A stretch of 35,510 nucleotides of DNA from a virus, in IMG/VR virus record IMGVR_UViG_3300028883_000025, positions 1-35,510 of that record. One strand, 5' to 3'. The notes below the pieces were generated by a model that was not told where the DNA came from, searched no databases, and was given only the letters and a program-made list of their open reading frames with translations. Shown in pieces: positions 18,914-27,544 of this stretch (positions within the stretch are counted from its first letter, which is position 1; each line of letters begins with the position of its first letter). Both the position numbers and the translations under genes were made by a program.

Positions 18914-20713
18914 ATGAATATTTATGAATATATTACAACCGAGGAAAATGCGTATAGGTCAACTCCTGTAGATTTACAGGGCTGGGAGTGGAGTATGCCT
19001 GAACACATTAAAAAAGGCTTTTATTATAAGCACGGCAGGCTTTTAACTGGTAACCAAGACAGCAAGCCAGTCAAGAACATAATCAGACCATTGCTTAACT
19101 TACAATACAGGACAGAAGATATTGATGTTAAGGACATATTACTTTATGTGGAAAATGAAGAAAAGTTCCATTTGTCATTCTTGGTTAAAAAGTACCACGA
19201 TGACGTATTTGTACAAAAGTATAACCTAGATGAAGTCTGGGATGACTGCAATGTGTCAAGAATAGATTTGGGGGGAGGTCTTTTAAAAAATGTTGACCAA
19301 CCAGTTCCTGAGGTAGTTCCTTTAAACACAATAGCTTTTTGCGACCAGACTGATATGCTGGCAGGCCCGATATGCTTTAAACATTTTTATAATCAAGAAC
19401 AATTACTGGTAATGGCAGACAAAGGCTGGGGAGACACTAAAAACGGTGCAACAATGAGCCTGGAGGACTTTGCAATGCTATCTGAGGCAAACAAAGACAA
19501 CCGAGACGATACTAAAGACAATAAAACCCCTGGCAAATATTTAGAAGTTTATGAATTACACGGAATATTGCCTAAAAACTGGCTAAACGACAATGCAAAG
19601 CCAGAAGAGTATGAAAAGCAAATGCACATTGTCGCCTATTATTGGGATGAAGACGGAAACAAAAACGGTGTTACTCTATTTAAGGGCAAACTAAAAAAGG
19701 ATGAAGAACTTTTAAAACTTACTATAAGAGATAAAGTAGAGGGCAGAGCTTTAGGCTTTGGCGGTGTTGAAGAAATAGAAGAAGACCAAGTATGGACTAA
19801 CTATAACCAGATAAGGTTTAAAGAGCTTTTAGACGGTGCTTCTAAGGTAATCCATTTAACAGATGATAAGGGATTTTACGCCAGAAACCCGAATATGGAC
19901 AATGTGGACAATAACAGTGTTCTGGTGGTTGAAGAAGGGGCAAATGTCAGACAAATGGACACTGTTCCGAGAACGACTAACCTGTATGAAAGGTGGGATG
20001 CAGAGCTATCAGCTCACGCCCAAGTTATGGCTTCAGCATCAGACCCAGTTCTAGGCAAGGAAGCTCCGTCAGGAACACCTTTTGCTTTACAACAATTAGT
20101 AACCCAAGAAGGAAAAGGACTGCACGAATTTAGACGAGGACAATACGCTAAATTTATTGAATCGGTATATAGAGACTGGATTATCCCTTACATTAAAAAG
20201 GAAATAACTAGAGGCAAAAAGTTCTTATCTAGCCTATCAATGGATGAAATGGAAATGGTGGGGGAGCAAATAGCAATGAATGAATCTTTAAGAAGATTAA
20301 AAGAAAAGGTTTTAAATGGTGAAACCATAGCACCAGGAGAAAAAGAAGAAATATATACTAAAGTATTGGATGAGTTTAACAAAGACAATAATAAATTCAT
20401 TGAACTATTAGAGGGCGAGCTAACCGATGACGAAATTACCGTAAAAATAAATATTGCCGGCAAACAAAAGAATATGCCAGCCTTTGTTGATAAGTTAGTG
20501 AATTTATTTAGACAAGTTGCGTCAGCCCCACAATTACTTGATGACCCTAGAATGGCTAAGTTATTTAATCAAATATTAGAAAGCTCAGGTTTATCTCCTA
20601 TTGAGTTCGGTGCTTTAAGGTTACAGTCAGCACCCGTTCAGCAACCACAAACAAATGTTGCGACAGAACCCTTAGGGCAGTTAGCCGAAGCTCAACAAAC
20701 AAATGCTAAATAA
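18914..20713 (+). CDS. Portal protein
   Basis: 599 residues. Position after terminase and before scaffold/capsid, length, and the long helical C-terminal part (KKEITRGKKFLSSLSMDEME onward, then a Gln-rich tail) fit a phage portal, the dodecameric ring through which DNA is packaged. The N-terminal half has the mixed alpha/beta wing-like region (KYHDDVFVQKYNLDEVWDDC, WEWSMPEH) seen in portals of short-tailed metagenomic phages, and an APSGTPFALQQL segment near residue 385 typical of these portals. Its ATG follows the terminator T-run by only 2 bases, leaving no room for a ribosome-binding site. Confidence 0.8.
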   Translation: MNIYEYITTEENAYRSTPVDLQGWEWSMPEHIKKGFYYKHGRLLTGNQDSKPVKNIIRPLLNLQYRTEDIDVKDILLYVENEEKFHLSFLVKKYHDDVFVQKYNLDEVWDDCNVSRIDLGGGLLKNVDQPVPEVVPLNTIAFCDQTDMLAGPICFKHFYNQEQLLVMADKGWGDTKNGATMSLEDFAMLSEANKDNRDDTKDNKTPGKYLEVYELHGILPKNWLNDNAKPEEYEKQMHIVAYYWDEDGNKNGVTLFKGKLKKDEELLKLTIRDKVEGRALGFGGVEEIEEDQVWTNYNQIRFKELLDGASKVIHLTDDKGFYARNPNMDNVDNNSVLVVEEGANVRQMDTVPRTTNLYERWDAELSAHAQVMASASDPVLGKEAPSGTPFALQQLVTQEGKGLHEFRRGQYAKFIESVYRDWIIPYIKKEITRGKKFLSSLSMDEMEMVGEQIAMNESLRRLKEKVLNGETIAPGEKEEIYTKVLDEFNKDNNKFIELLEGELTDDEITVKINIAGKQKNMPAFVDKLVNLFRQVASAPQLLDDPRMAKLFNQILESSGLSPIEFGALRLQSAPVQQPQTNVATEPLGQLAEAQQTNAK

Positions 20714-21044
20714 ATTTTTAAGTGAAAAAGAAGACATTGAAGTTAGAAGAGCCGTGCAAAACAAAAACTTAATGCAAGGCTTAAAAAAAGTATTCTTCAG
20801 CCAAGTATATAATCAAGGAGAAGTTAGAGACGATGTTGATATGGGAGACCCATCTGGAAACTTTGCCCTTAACAAGGCATTTCTAGCCATTCAACAAGAC
20901 CCACACATCACTAATCAAGAGCTAGGAGAGAATCTAAGAGCCGATGCTCAAGCATTAAGACAAATGGAATTGGCTTTTAAATCATTAGAAACATTTAAAC
21001 CACAAGACAAACCAGTTGATGAAAAATCAAACCCAGCTAGATAA
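20703..21044 (+). CDS. Small virion-cluster protein of unknown function
   Basis: 113 residues, overlapping the portal end by 11 bases. Mostly helical, with a Gln/Ala-rich centre (RADAQALRQMELAFKSLETF). It ends in SNPAR, like the terminase (ANPAR). Candidates include a head-completion or internal head protein; no family recognised. Confidence 0.55.
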   Translation: MLNKFLSEKEDIEVRRAVQNKNLMQGLKKVFFSQVYNQGEVRDDVDMGDPSGNFALNKAFLAIQQDPHITNQELGENLRADAQALRQMELAFKSLETFKPQDKPVDEKSNPAR

Positions 21045-21061
21045 CAAATTAACATAACATT

Positions 21062-21832
21062 ATGAAAACATTTATGAAGTTTATTGCATATACACTAATA
21101 GCAGTAGTCTTGTTATTAGGCTATGTAATATATCAGCTAAATTTCTCAGAAACTAACGGAAATTTAGGATTTGATGCTTATCCTCAACCAACTGGAGTAG
21201 TATTGCCAAATCCAACAGACGGAGCTGCAACATCGTCAACTTCTGGTACACTGGCAAACGACACTTATTATTTTAAAATTACAAGTGTTGATTATGCTGG
21301 CGGACAAACAAACCCGTCTTCAGAGTTTACTTGTGTTGTAGCAGGGTCTAATAACTCTTGTACGGTTACATTAACACCGACAACGGGAGCTGCTTCAACC
21401 AGATTGTGGGTTTCTACTGTTTCAGGAACTTATACAGGCTATTTAACAGCCACAAGTTCTGTTAATGTAGCAACTACCTCAAGTTTAACCACGGCAACTA
21501 TGTCGCAAGTTAATACAGCCTATTACTTTAATAGCCTTTTAGAGGTAGATAATACTTGGCTTAAATCTTATGCCACAGCAGATACAGCTGTCAAAGTCGG
21601 GGCTGGGATAGTTCATTCGGTAACATTTAGTCCGTCAGATGCAGCCGCAACCGCAGGGACTATTGCGATTCTTGATTCGACATCATCAGGAAATGGAACA
21701 ACTACAATTTATTACTTAACAGCCGCTTATCACGAGCCACAAACAGTAATACTAGACCAGGTGTTTACGAATGGAATTTACGTTGATTTTACCACAACAA
21801 ATGATGTCAATGTTTCAGTTAGTTATAAATAA
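21062..21832 (+). CDS. Membrane-anchored surface protein with beta domains
   Basis: 256 residues. One N-terminal membrane helix (about 6-24), then the motif FSETNGNLGF. About residues 45-150 form a fibronectin/Ig-like beta domain (TYYFKITSVDYAGGQTNPSS, a common surface and head-fibre fold), and residues 165-256 a second beta domain (TADTAVKVGAGIVHSVTF ... NGIYVDF) like phage head-decoration or fibre modules. It is placed between portal and scaffold, where decoration proteins often sit. A membrane anchor on such a protein is unexpected. Confidence 0.65.
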   Translation: MKTFMKFIAYTLIAVVLLLGYVIYQLNFSETNGNLGFDAYPQPTGVVLPNPTDGAATSSTSGTLANDTYYFKITSVDYAGGQTNPSSEFTCVVAGSNNSCTVTLTPTTGAASTRLWVSTVSGTYTGYLTATSSVNVATTSSLTTATMSQVNTAYYFNSLLEVDNTWLKSYATADTAVKVGAGIVHSVTFSPSDAAATAGTIAILDSTSSGNGTTTIYYLTAAYHEPQTVILDQVFTNGIYVDFTTTNDVNVSVSYK

Positions 21833-21843
21833 TATAAAAAACT

Positions 21844-21978
21844 ATGTTAATAGACAAAAAAATGAACTCGCTTAAAGACAAACTTTATAGCGAGTTAGAG
21901 GCTGAAAAGCCTAAAAAAGTGGTCGGAGAGACCAAAACAAAGGTCGAAAAATCTAATAAACCTAATAAGAAAAAATAA
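21844..21978 (+). CDS. Small Lys-rich protein
   Basis: 44 residues; about one third Lys, ending in KSNKPNKKK. Probably disordered. It is set between two signal-bearing surface proteins with 11 and 1 base gaps. Could bind DNA or acidic scaffold; unknown. Confidence 0.45.
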   Translation: MLIDKKMNSLKDKLYSELEAEKPKKVVGETKTKVEKSNKPNKKK

Positions 21979-21979
21979 T

Positions 21980-22534
21980 ATGAATAAACTTAAAGTATTT
22001 TTAACAGTAGCTTTGACGCTTGTTCTCTCCGTATCTGCCGTTTACGCATTAACTGTAAATATGAGTGTTGACGAGCTTAAACAGCTTACAAGCAATGACA
22101 CCTTTGGTGCTATGGCAAGTCCTGACCACTATCAGAGACAATATTTTCACGCTGGTTATCAAAGCGGCGGAAGTGTATATTCAACATCTTCAACCGCTGC
22201 AACCTTTACATTGTTATCTGCTAATTTTGACGGAGATGTAACATATGTTGATTGGACACCGAATGTAAGCACTACCATTACAACAATGGCTTCTACTTCA
22301 ATGTATTGGCTGGGCGAAACACCTGGAGACGAAAGGTCTTACTGGTTTAGAAATGCAAGTTCAACAGCTACTGCTTCAATTACATTTGCTGCAGGAACTG
22401 GCGTTGATTTGCAAGACAATGAAGATAGTGCTGACTTAGCATTACTTGGTCTCGATTTGATGAAATTAACATTTATAAGAAAAGCTGACAGTGATGTTCT
22501 TCTAGTATTAGACGAATATACAGAAGCTGATTAA
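21980..22534 (+). CDS. Secreted virion-cluster protein
   Basis: 184 residues. Classic Sec signal (NKLKVFLTVALTLVLSVSA, cleavage likely near VYA-LT), then the motif LTSNDTFGA, then a Thr/Ser-rich beta domain (YSTSSTAATFTLLSANFDGD ... LMKLTFIRKADSDVLLVLDE). The closing hairpin resembles small phage decoration proteins. It lies directly before scaffold and capsid genes, which suggests a head-associated protein, yet it has an export signal. Confidence 0.65.
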   Translation: MNKLKVFLTVALTLVLSVSAVYALTVNMSVDELKQLTSNDTFGAMASPDHYQRQYFHAGYQSGGSVYSTSSTAATFTLLSANFDGDVTYVDWTPNVSTTITTMASTSMYWLGETPGDERSYWFRNASSTATASITFAAGTGVDLQDNEDSADLALLGLDLMKLTFIRKADSDVLLVLDEYTEAD

Positions 22535-22600
22535 TTTATATAAGTTCTCACTCTTTAAAAGTGATTTAAGTTATTATTCTTTATAAAAATAATTAAGGTT

Positions 22601-23245
22601 ATGATTCCTAGCAAAAATCATTACCATTTATCATTTATGGACATTCAAAATGAAGACACCCAAGAAGTAGAAGAAACTTCTGAAGAAGAACAAGAAGAAC
22701 AAGAGGGAAACGAAGAAGAACAAGAAGAAGATGAAGAACAAGAAGAAGAAGCTATTGATTGGGAGGCTAAAGCAAGAGAGCTTGAGGGTCGTAATAAACG
22801 ACTACAAACCAAGCTAGAGAAGCAAAACTCAAAAAAAACAAAAGCTAAAAAAACTAATGATGGCGAGATAGATTACGGACAATTAGCATTTTATAACTCT
22901 GATGCTGAAGTACCTGTAAAAAGCGAAGCTGACATTGAATACCTGCAAGATATGATGGATGAAACTGGTATGACACAAAAAGAACTTCTTGGTAAAAAAT
23001 GGTTCATTAATGAACTCAAAGAAAAGCAAGAAGCTCAAGCTGTTAAACAAGCAGTTCCTACATCAAATAAACGTAGAGGTCAATCAGAAGTCAATGAAGT
23101 TGATTACTGGCTTGCAAAACCAGAAGGACAAGATTTGCCTCCAGTAGAGCAAGTTGAACTTAGACGTAAGGTATTGAATGAAAAAATAAAAAGAGCTAAA
23201 AACAAATCTAAATTTGCTAGTCAGGGTATAGTACAGGGTGCGTAG
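22601..23245 (+). CDS. Scaffolding protein
   Basis: 214 residues (an internal ATG at 22637 is an alternative start). Residues 15-55 are almost solid Glu/Gln/Asp (EEEQEEQEGNEEEQEE), followed by a coiled coil (ARELEGRNKRLQTKLEKQNS) and a basic C-terminus with SKFASQG. Acidic, coiled-coil proteins directly before the major capsid gene are typical capsid scaffolds, which guide shell assembly and are then lost. No protease active site is visible, so scaffold removal must be by exit or another enzyme. Confidence 0.75.
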   Translation: MIPSKNHYHLSFMDIQNEDTQEVEETSEEEQEEQEGNEEEQEEDEEQEEEAIDWEAKARELEGRNKRLQTKLEKQNSKKTKAKKTNDGEIDYGQLAFYNSDAEVPVKSEADIEYLQDMMDETGMTQKELLGKKWFINELKEKQEAQAVKQAVPTSNKRRGQSEVNEVDYWLAKPEGQDLPPVEQVELRRKVLNEKIKRAKNKSKFASQGIVQGA

Positions 23246-23274
23246 TTGTCATTAATCGTTTTGCCCTTTAAAAG

Positions 23275-24129
23275 ATGAGTAATACATTTAATTCTGGCGT
23301 GTACCCAGAAGAATGGATGACTAAACTTCAGGAAAGGTTGGATGCACCAACTAACTGGAAAGAAGTTTGCGAGGTTATCTATTCAAATACGAAGATTTTT
23401 AATCTTCCTTATATGAGTACCGAACCAGTAATCCAAACTGGTACTCGTGGAACTGCATACGGATTCTCCGATTTTGCACTTACCAATGACACCATTGACA
23501 TCTCAACCTATAAGCCAGTACCTGTCTTTATTGACAGAGCTGACCTTGCACAATGTTCTTTGGTAAACCAAATGGAACTTGCCGAAAGACAAGGTGCAAT
23601 TATTGATGAGTGGATTGAAACAGCTATCTTGGCTAACCACGCCAATTGGACAAACTTTACTAATGCTTCAATTGGTGGAGCTGCTGGAAACATCACTGTT
23701 TCTGCAACCAATATTGATGACATTATTAGAGGAATTAAGAGAGAAATTGGCGAAGCTAATGGGCAAGATTTGGCTGACAGAAAAGGAGTCTTCATTGTTT
23801 GGAGATATGCAGACCTTGAAATCTTGGAACAGTTTGCACAGGCTAATGGATTTAACCTAGCTGACAAGGCTTTGAAGAACGGTATTAAAACAGGTTATCA
23901 CTTTATGGGTGTTGACCACTATGTTTCTAACAACCACACTTCAGGACACCTTTTCGCAGGTGTTAAGGGAATACAGCAAATCGGTATTTTGAAAGAAACT
24001 TACGGACAAATCGTTATAACTCAAGACCCAAACCTACAATCTGGTATTGGCGTTATTAGTAGGGTTGACTACGGTTTGAATGTAAGAGCTGCACATTCTG
24101 GACTTGTATTTGACGTTACCGTAGCTTAG
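23275..24129 (+). CDS. Major capsid protein
   Basis: 284 residues. Position after the scaffold, size, and regions such as YKPVPVFIDRADLAQC, a long spine helix (MELAERQGAIIDEWIETAIL), VFIVWRYADLEIL and the closing GLVFDVTVA fit the HK97-fold coat proteins of metagenomic tailed phages. It would form the icosahedral shell around the portal. Codons are visibly less AT-biased than in neighbours (more C- and G-ending codons such as AAC, GAC and TTG), as expected for the most highly expressed gene. A hairpin stands between it and the next gene. Confidence 0.8.
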   Translation: MSNTFNSGVYPEEWMTKLQERLDAPTNWKEVCEVIYSNTKIFNLPYMSTEPVIQTGTRGTAYGFSDFALTNDTIDISTYKPVPVFIDRADLAQCSLVNQMELAERQGAIIDEWIETAILANHANWTNFTNASIGGAAGNITVSATNIDDIIRGIKREIGEANGQDLADRKGVFIVWRYADLEILEQFAQANGFNLADKALKNGIKTGYHFMGVDHYVSNNHTSGHLFAGVKGIQQIGILKETYGQIVITQDPNLQSGIGVISRVDYGLNVRAAHSGLVFDVTVA

Positions 24130-24137
24130 TATCTATA

Positions 24138-24161
24138 TTCTGCTCCTTTTAGGGGGCAGAA
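24138..24161 (+). terminator. Hairpin after the major capsid gene
   Basis: TTCTGCTCC (24138-24146) pairs with GGGGCAGAA (24153-24161), nine pairs with one wobble and a six-base loop. It begins 8 bases after the capsid stop and ends 2 bases before the ATG at 24164. There is no T-tract, so it more likely protects the capsid mRNA 3' end and masks the G-rich ribosome-binding site of the glycosyltransferase, lowering its expression. Confidence 0.55.
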
Positions 24162-24163
24162 AT

Positions 24164-24811
24164 ATGTATATTAAATTAGGAATAATAATACCTACGTATA
24201 ATTCGTTAAATACATTAAAAGTACTTGTAAAAAATATACTAGACTACACACAGGAAGATTTTATTATTTACGTTGTAGAAGACGGGCAAAGAAAAGAAAC
24301 TATTGGTTGGCTTAAAACACAGAACATTAAAAAAATATTACACAAAAAAAACAAAGGAGTAGCAATATCCTGGAATGACGGTATTAAAAGGGCAAAGAAA
24401 GACGGATGTACACATTTTGCGATATTTAATGACGATATAGAATTACCAGAAGGCTGGTGGGAGGAATGCAGGGATTTATTTTATAAAAACGCTAATCTGG
24501 TTACATTACCGCATTCAGTAGCGAATATAGTTATATCTGGTTGGTTCTTTATTATAGACAGAAAATGTATTGAAAGGGTCGGATATTTTGATGAACAGTT
24601 TTCTCCCTGTTTTTTTGAAGATTTGGATTATAAATACAGATGTAGCATTAACGGAATAAGGACAGGAATAGTTAATATAGACGTATATCATCACGGAGGC
24701 ACAACAACTTATGGAGAGTTAAAAGAATCAAGCAATAAATCTTTTAATAATAATTATCATAAATTTATTAAAAAGCATCCAAAGGTTAGGATGCAAGCAC
24801 AAAAAATATGA
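24164..24811 (+). CDS. Family 2 (GT-A) glycosyltransferase
   Basis: 215 residues. Rossmann-like start LGIIIPTYNSLNTLKVLV, VVEDGQ, NKGVAISWNDGIKRAK, and FNDDIELPEGW (about 87-97) in place of the metal-binding DxD. GYFDEQFSPCFFEDLDYKYR is the ED-containing acceptor region, and YHHGGTTT closes the active site. It would transfer a sugar from a nucleotide donor; glycosylation of a virion or cell-surface protein is likely, since it lies between capsid and connector genes. Overlaps the next gene by ATGA. Confidence 0.82.
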   Translation: MYIKLGIIIPTYNSLNTLKVLVKNILDYTQEDFIIYVVEDGQRKETIGWLKTQNIKKILHKKNKGVAISWNDGIKRAKKDGCTHFAIFNDDIELPEGWWEECRDLFYKNANLVTLPHSVANIVISGWFFIIDRKCIERVGYFDEQFSPCFFEDLDYKYRCSINGIRTGIVNIDVYHHGGTTTYGELKESSNKSFNNNYHKFIKKHPKVRMQAQKI

Positions 24812-25395
24812 AAATTTGCATAGGTTTATTAAGCAATAGGGGGTTTGAACAACAAATGGTATTATCCCTATTAAAAATGATAGATTTTACTGATGATGTT
24901 GAGTTCCATTTTGAAGTAGCGACCGAGGGATATACAATAGCAGAAAATCGCAACTTTTTAGCCGCTAAGTCTTGTCAGAATAATTGCACTCACTTAATGA
25001 TGATTGATGACGATATGATTATCCCAGAATTTACTTTGAAATTAATGTTATCACACGACAAGGATATGATAGGCGTTAATTATAACCCCAGAATGTTAAG
25101 CGATGGATATATGGTTTGGAAAAAGGGAGACAAAGAAGGACAGAGAACTAAAAAAGAAGATTTGCCTAACGAATTGTATGAATGTGAAGCTATAGGATTT
25201 GGTGCTGTACTTATAAAAACTAAATTATTCCACGAAATAGAAAGACCCTGGTTTGATTGGGAAATGTACGATACTGGAATGATAAAAACTGGAGAAGATT
25301 ATTATTTTTGTAAAAAAGCCACAAAGAAAGGGTTTAAAATATGGTGCGACCCACATATAAAGCCAGTACAGCATATTGGAAAGTGGCTATATTAG
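24808..25395 (+). CDS. Second GT-A type glycosyltransferase
   Basis: 195 residues. YTIAENRNFLAAKS (about 47-60), MMIDDDMIIPEFTL with a DDD metal-binding motif, CEAIGFGAVLIK, and GEDYYFCKKATKKGFKIWCDP, the catalytic ED region, match phage-encoded GT-A enzymes distinct from the preceding GT2. No membrane segment. Coupled to the GT2 gene by ATGA, so the two probably build one short glycan. Confidence 0.78.
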   Translation: MKICIGLLSNRGFEQQMVLSLLKMIDFTDDVEFHFEVATEGYTIAENRNFLAAKSCQNNCTHLMMIDDDMIIPEFTLKLMLSHDKDMIGVNYNPRMLSDGYMVWKKGDKEGQRTKKEDLPNELYECEAIGFGAVLIKTKLFHEIERPWFDWEMYDTGMIKTGEDYYFCKKATKKGFKIWCDPHIKPVQHIGKWLY

Positions 25396-25396
25396 T

Positions 25397-25633
25397 ATGA
25401 AGAAATGCAAACAGTGCGGAGATTGCTGTAAAAACTTAATACTACCACTAACTCAGTATGCTAATGATGATGTTAAAAAATGGCTTGAATATCACGGCGT
25501 AGAAGTAATTGATAAAAACCCGTTTACTTATATTAAAATACCTTTAAAATGTTCTAAACTGGTAAACAATAAATGCTCAATATACGACACTAGACCAGAA
25601 ACCTGTAGAGAATATTTTTGCGAAAACTTATGA
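25397..25633 (+). CDS. YkgJ-type CxxCxxCC metal-binding protein
   Basis: 78 residues from ATG 25397, one base after the previous stop. CKQCGDCCK at residues 4-12 is the CxxCxxCC signature of the YkgJ/zinc-or-iron-chelating family; KCSKL ... NKCSIYDTRPETCREYFC completes the cysteine cluster. The family's biochemical role is unknown, though members often sit beside glycan or flagellin-modification genes. Its partner here is the glycosyltransferase pair. The stop overlaps the next start. Confidence 0.75.
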   Translation: MKKCKQCGDCCKNLILPLTQYANDDVKKWLEYHGVEVIDKNPFTYIKIPLKCSKLVNNKCSIYDTRPETCREYFCENL

Positions 25634-26328
25634 CAATAGAAGATATAATAGCCGAAGCCAGGGATTTAGTTGATGCAAACAGCACATCTTATCCCGACAC
25701 AAAAGTGCTTAGAAGATTAACGCCTATTGAAAGAAAAATAACCAATAGGATTATTAATAATGACGGCACTTGGCAATTTGACGATTCAAATTATTCTGAT
25801 TTGCCCGTTGGCGCTGGAACTTTAACAGCCACTCAAGGCTTATATACTTTCTCAACGGAATTTCTAGACTTCCTATGGGCTAAAGTAAAAAATGCCGATG
25901 GTAACTGGGGCTTATTACAACCCTTAGACCAATCTGGGCTTACTTATCCTTATGAAGATTTACTGACTAATGACGGTTTGCCTGTATATTTTGATAAAGT
26001 AACCGATGACACAATTAGATTATTGCCAGCACCGTCTGCGACTGATGTATATGGTTCTGCTGACATTAAAATAGGCTTTAAACGTAAGTCTAAGGTTTGG
26101 GAGCAGACTGATATAGACACAGGTACAAGAGAGCCAGGATTCGCTTTAAACCATATTATAATGGCTTATGAGCTGGCTTTGCCAGAAGCTATGAAGTATA
26201 AAAAGGATAGAGTGGGGCTTATAAAGAATGAAATAGACAGTTTAATGCAAGAAATACTAGACCATTACGGGCAAAGAGAAAAAGACAAGCCAAAAGTTAT
26301 TAAAATGAGGTCAATATTACATAGATAA
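25630..26328 (+). CDS. Head-tail connector (adaptor) protein
   Basis: 232 residues. I use ATG 25630, which overlaps the preceding TGA. Helical N-terminus TIEDIIAEARDLVDANSTSY with PDTKVLRRLTPIERKITNRI, a beta middle (QGLYTFSTEFLDFLWAKVKN), and a helical C-terminus (HIIMAYELALPEAMKYKKD). This helix-beta-helix plan, repeated in connector genes of short-tailed metagenomic phages, suggests the ring under the portal. No close family can be named. Confidence 0.6.
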   Translation: MTIEDIIAEARDLVDANSTSYPDTKVLRRLTPIERKITNRIINNDGTWQFDDSNYSDLPVGAGTLTATQGLYTFSTEFLDFLWAKVKNADGNWGLLQPLDQSGLTYPYEDLLTNDGLPVYFDKVTDDTIRLLPAPSATDVYGSADIKIGFKRKSKVWEQTDIDTGTREPGFALNHIIMAYELALPEAMKYKKDRVGLIKNEIDSLMQEILDHYGQREKDKPKVIKMRSILHR

Positions 26329-26330
26329 TT

Positions 26331-26525
26331 ATGCCATTAGTAACCACAAATGAAAGTAAAAATGATTTAAGTCTTACAAATGAAGATAAAGACAGTTCTT
26401 TGACTTGGGATGGTTCTGACCCACTTACTTGGGATGATGAAGATTCACAATGGAATGCCCCAGGCGTTCCTTTTAACAAAGAATCTAAAAATGATTTATC
26501 TTTAACTAACGAATCAAAAGTATGA
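26331..26525 (+). CDS. Small acidic virion-cluster protein
   Basis: 64 residues with an internal repeat: SKNDLSLTNE near residue 8 and again near 52, around a Trp/Asp-rich centre (SLTWDGSDPLTWDDEDSQW). Short proteins with WDD repeats of this kind are common between connector and tail genes. Role unknown. Confidence 0.5.
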   Translation: MPLVTTNESKNDLSLTNEDKDSSLTWDGSDPLTWDDEDSQWNAPGVPFNKESKNDLSLTNESKV

Positions 26526-27544
26526 GTTATTACAAAATATTTATAATATCACTTTTCACAACATTAGCCACTTTGGGCTTTATTTATAATTATATTACTT
26601 TTGACCCTATTTATTTGCTTACAGAAAACGACAATCTGGGGGCTGATATAACAACAATAAACGGAAGCGATAAAATAAAAGACTCAAGAGCTGTTATAAA
26701 TACTAATTTTACTAACTTAAATAACGATAAAATAGAAACATCTACCACTAGCTTACCTTTGATAGTAACATTAAGTGGGCTAACAACAGCCTCTAGTCTT
26801 GATACAGTCGGAACAATAACTACTGGTACTTGGAATGCAGACGCTTTGACAGTAACCTATGGAGGTACTGGAACAACCACCTTAACGGCAAATTCTGTTT
26901 TATTGGGTAATGGCACAAATTCTATTGTGAGTTTAGGAGCTGGTTCTGAAAACCAGGTTTTAACAATGAAAAGTGGTGTGCCAACCTGGACTTCTACAGC
27001 TATAGACGAAACTGCTGATTATATTTGGACTGGTCATCATACTTTTAATGCCACAAGCACATTTAGCGCTTCTACCACTTGGAACATATTACCAGAATAT
27101 ACATCAGACCCTAAAAATGATAATGAGGCTGTCAGAAAAAGTTATGTTGACAATTATTTAGGAGAATATTTCGCAGACACCTGGACTATTGACCCAGGAG
27201 GAAGCACTGCGACAACATCTATAACCTATAATTTTGATGATGTTCCTAAGTTTGTTAGAGCTACTTTAGTAACAAGCGGTAGCGAAGAAACAAACGGAGT
27301 GGAAATTAGGTCTTTTGGAACTTATGACGGAACAAATTATGAAACAATATGGCAAGGCGATGGCAATGTTCTTGATTATGGGGTAAGTACAAATTATTTA
27401 GCTTATTATTTATTTTCTGGAGCAAATGACTATTATGTCAGGATGTCTGTTACATCAATGGATGCTACAAGCCTAGAGCTTTCAATTTCTGGAGAAAATT
27501 CTTCAGACCCTACAAATATTATATTAATTGAAGTAATAAGATAA
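26522..27544 (+). CDS. Membrane-anchored tail-fibre-like protein
   Basis: 340 residues. N-terminal membrane helix (about 4-26), then LLTENDNLGA, then fibre-type repeats: TVTYGGTGTTTLTANSVLLG and NGTNSIVSLGAGSENQVLTM are classic for phage tail fibres (YGGTG...ANSVLLGNGT). The C-terminal 130 residues form a beta-sandwich-like head (ATTSITYNFDDVPKFVRATL ... NIILIEVIR), probably receptor binding. It ends one base into the next ATG. An anchor helix ahead of a fibre is unusual. Confidence 0.72.
   Translation: MSYYKIFIISLFTTLATLGFIYNYITFDPIYLLTENDNLGADITTINGSDKIKDSRAVINTNFTNLNNDKIETSTTSLPLIVTLSGLTTASSLDTVGTITTGTWNADALTVTYGGTGTTTLTANSVLLGNGTNSIVSLGAGSENQVLTMKSGVPTWTSTAIDETADYIWTGHHTFNATSTFSASTTWNILPEYTSDPKNDNEAVRKSYVDNYLGEYFADTWTIDPGGSTATTSITYNFDDVPKFVRATLVTSGSEETNGVEIRSFGTYDGTNYETIWQGDGNVLDYGVSTNYLAYYLFSGANDYYVRMSVTSMDATSLELSISGENSSDPTNIILIEVIR

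Noticed and set aside
22538-22600. Terminator before the scaffold gene
   Set aside because: TCACT/AGTGA near 22550 forms only five pairs and no T-tract follows it directly; too weak to list.
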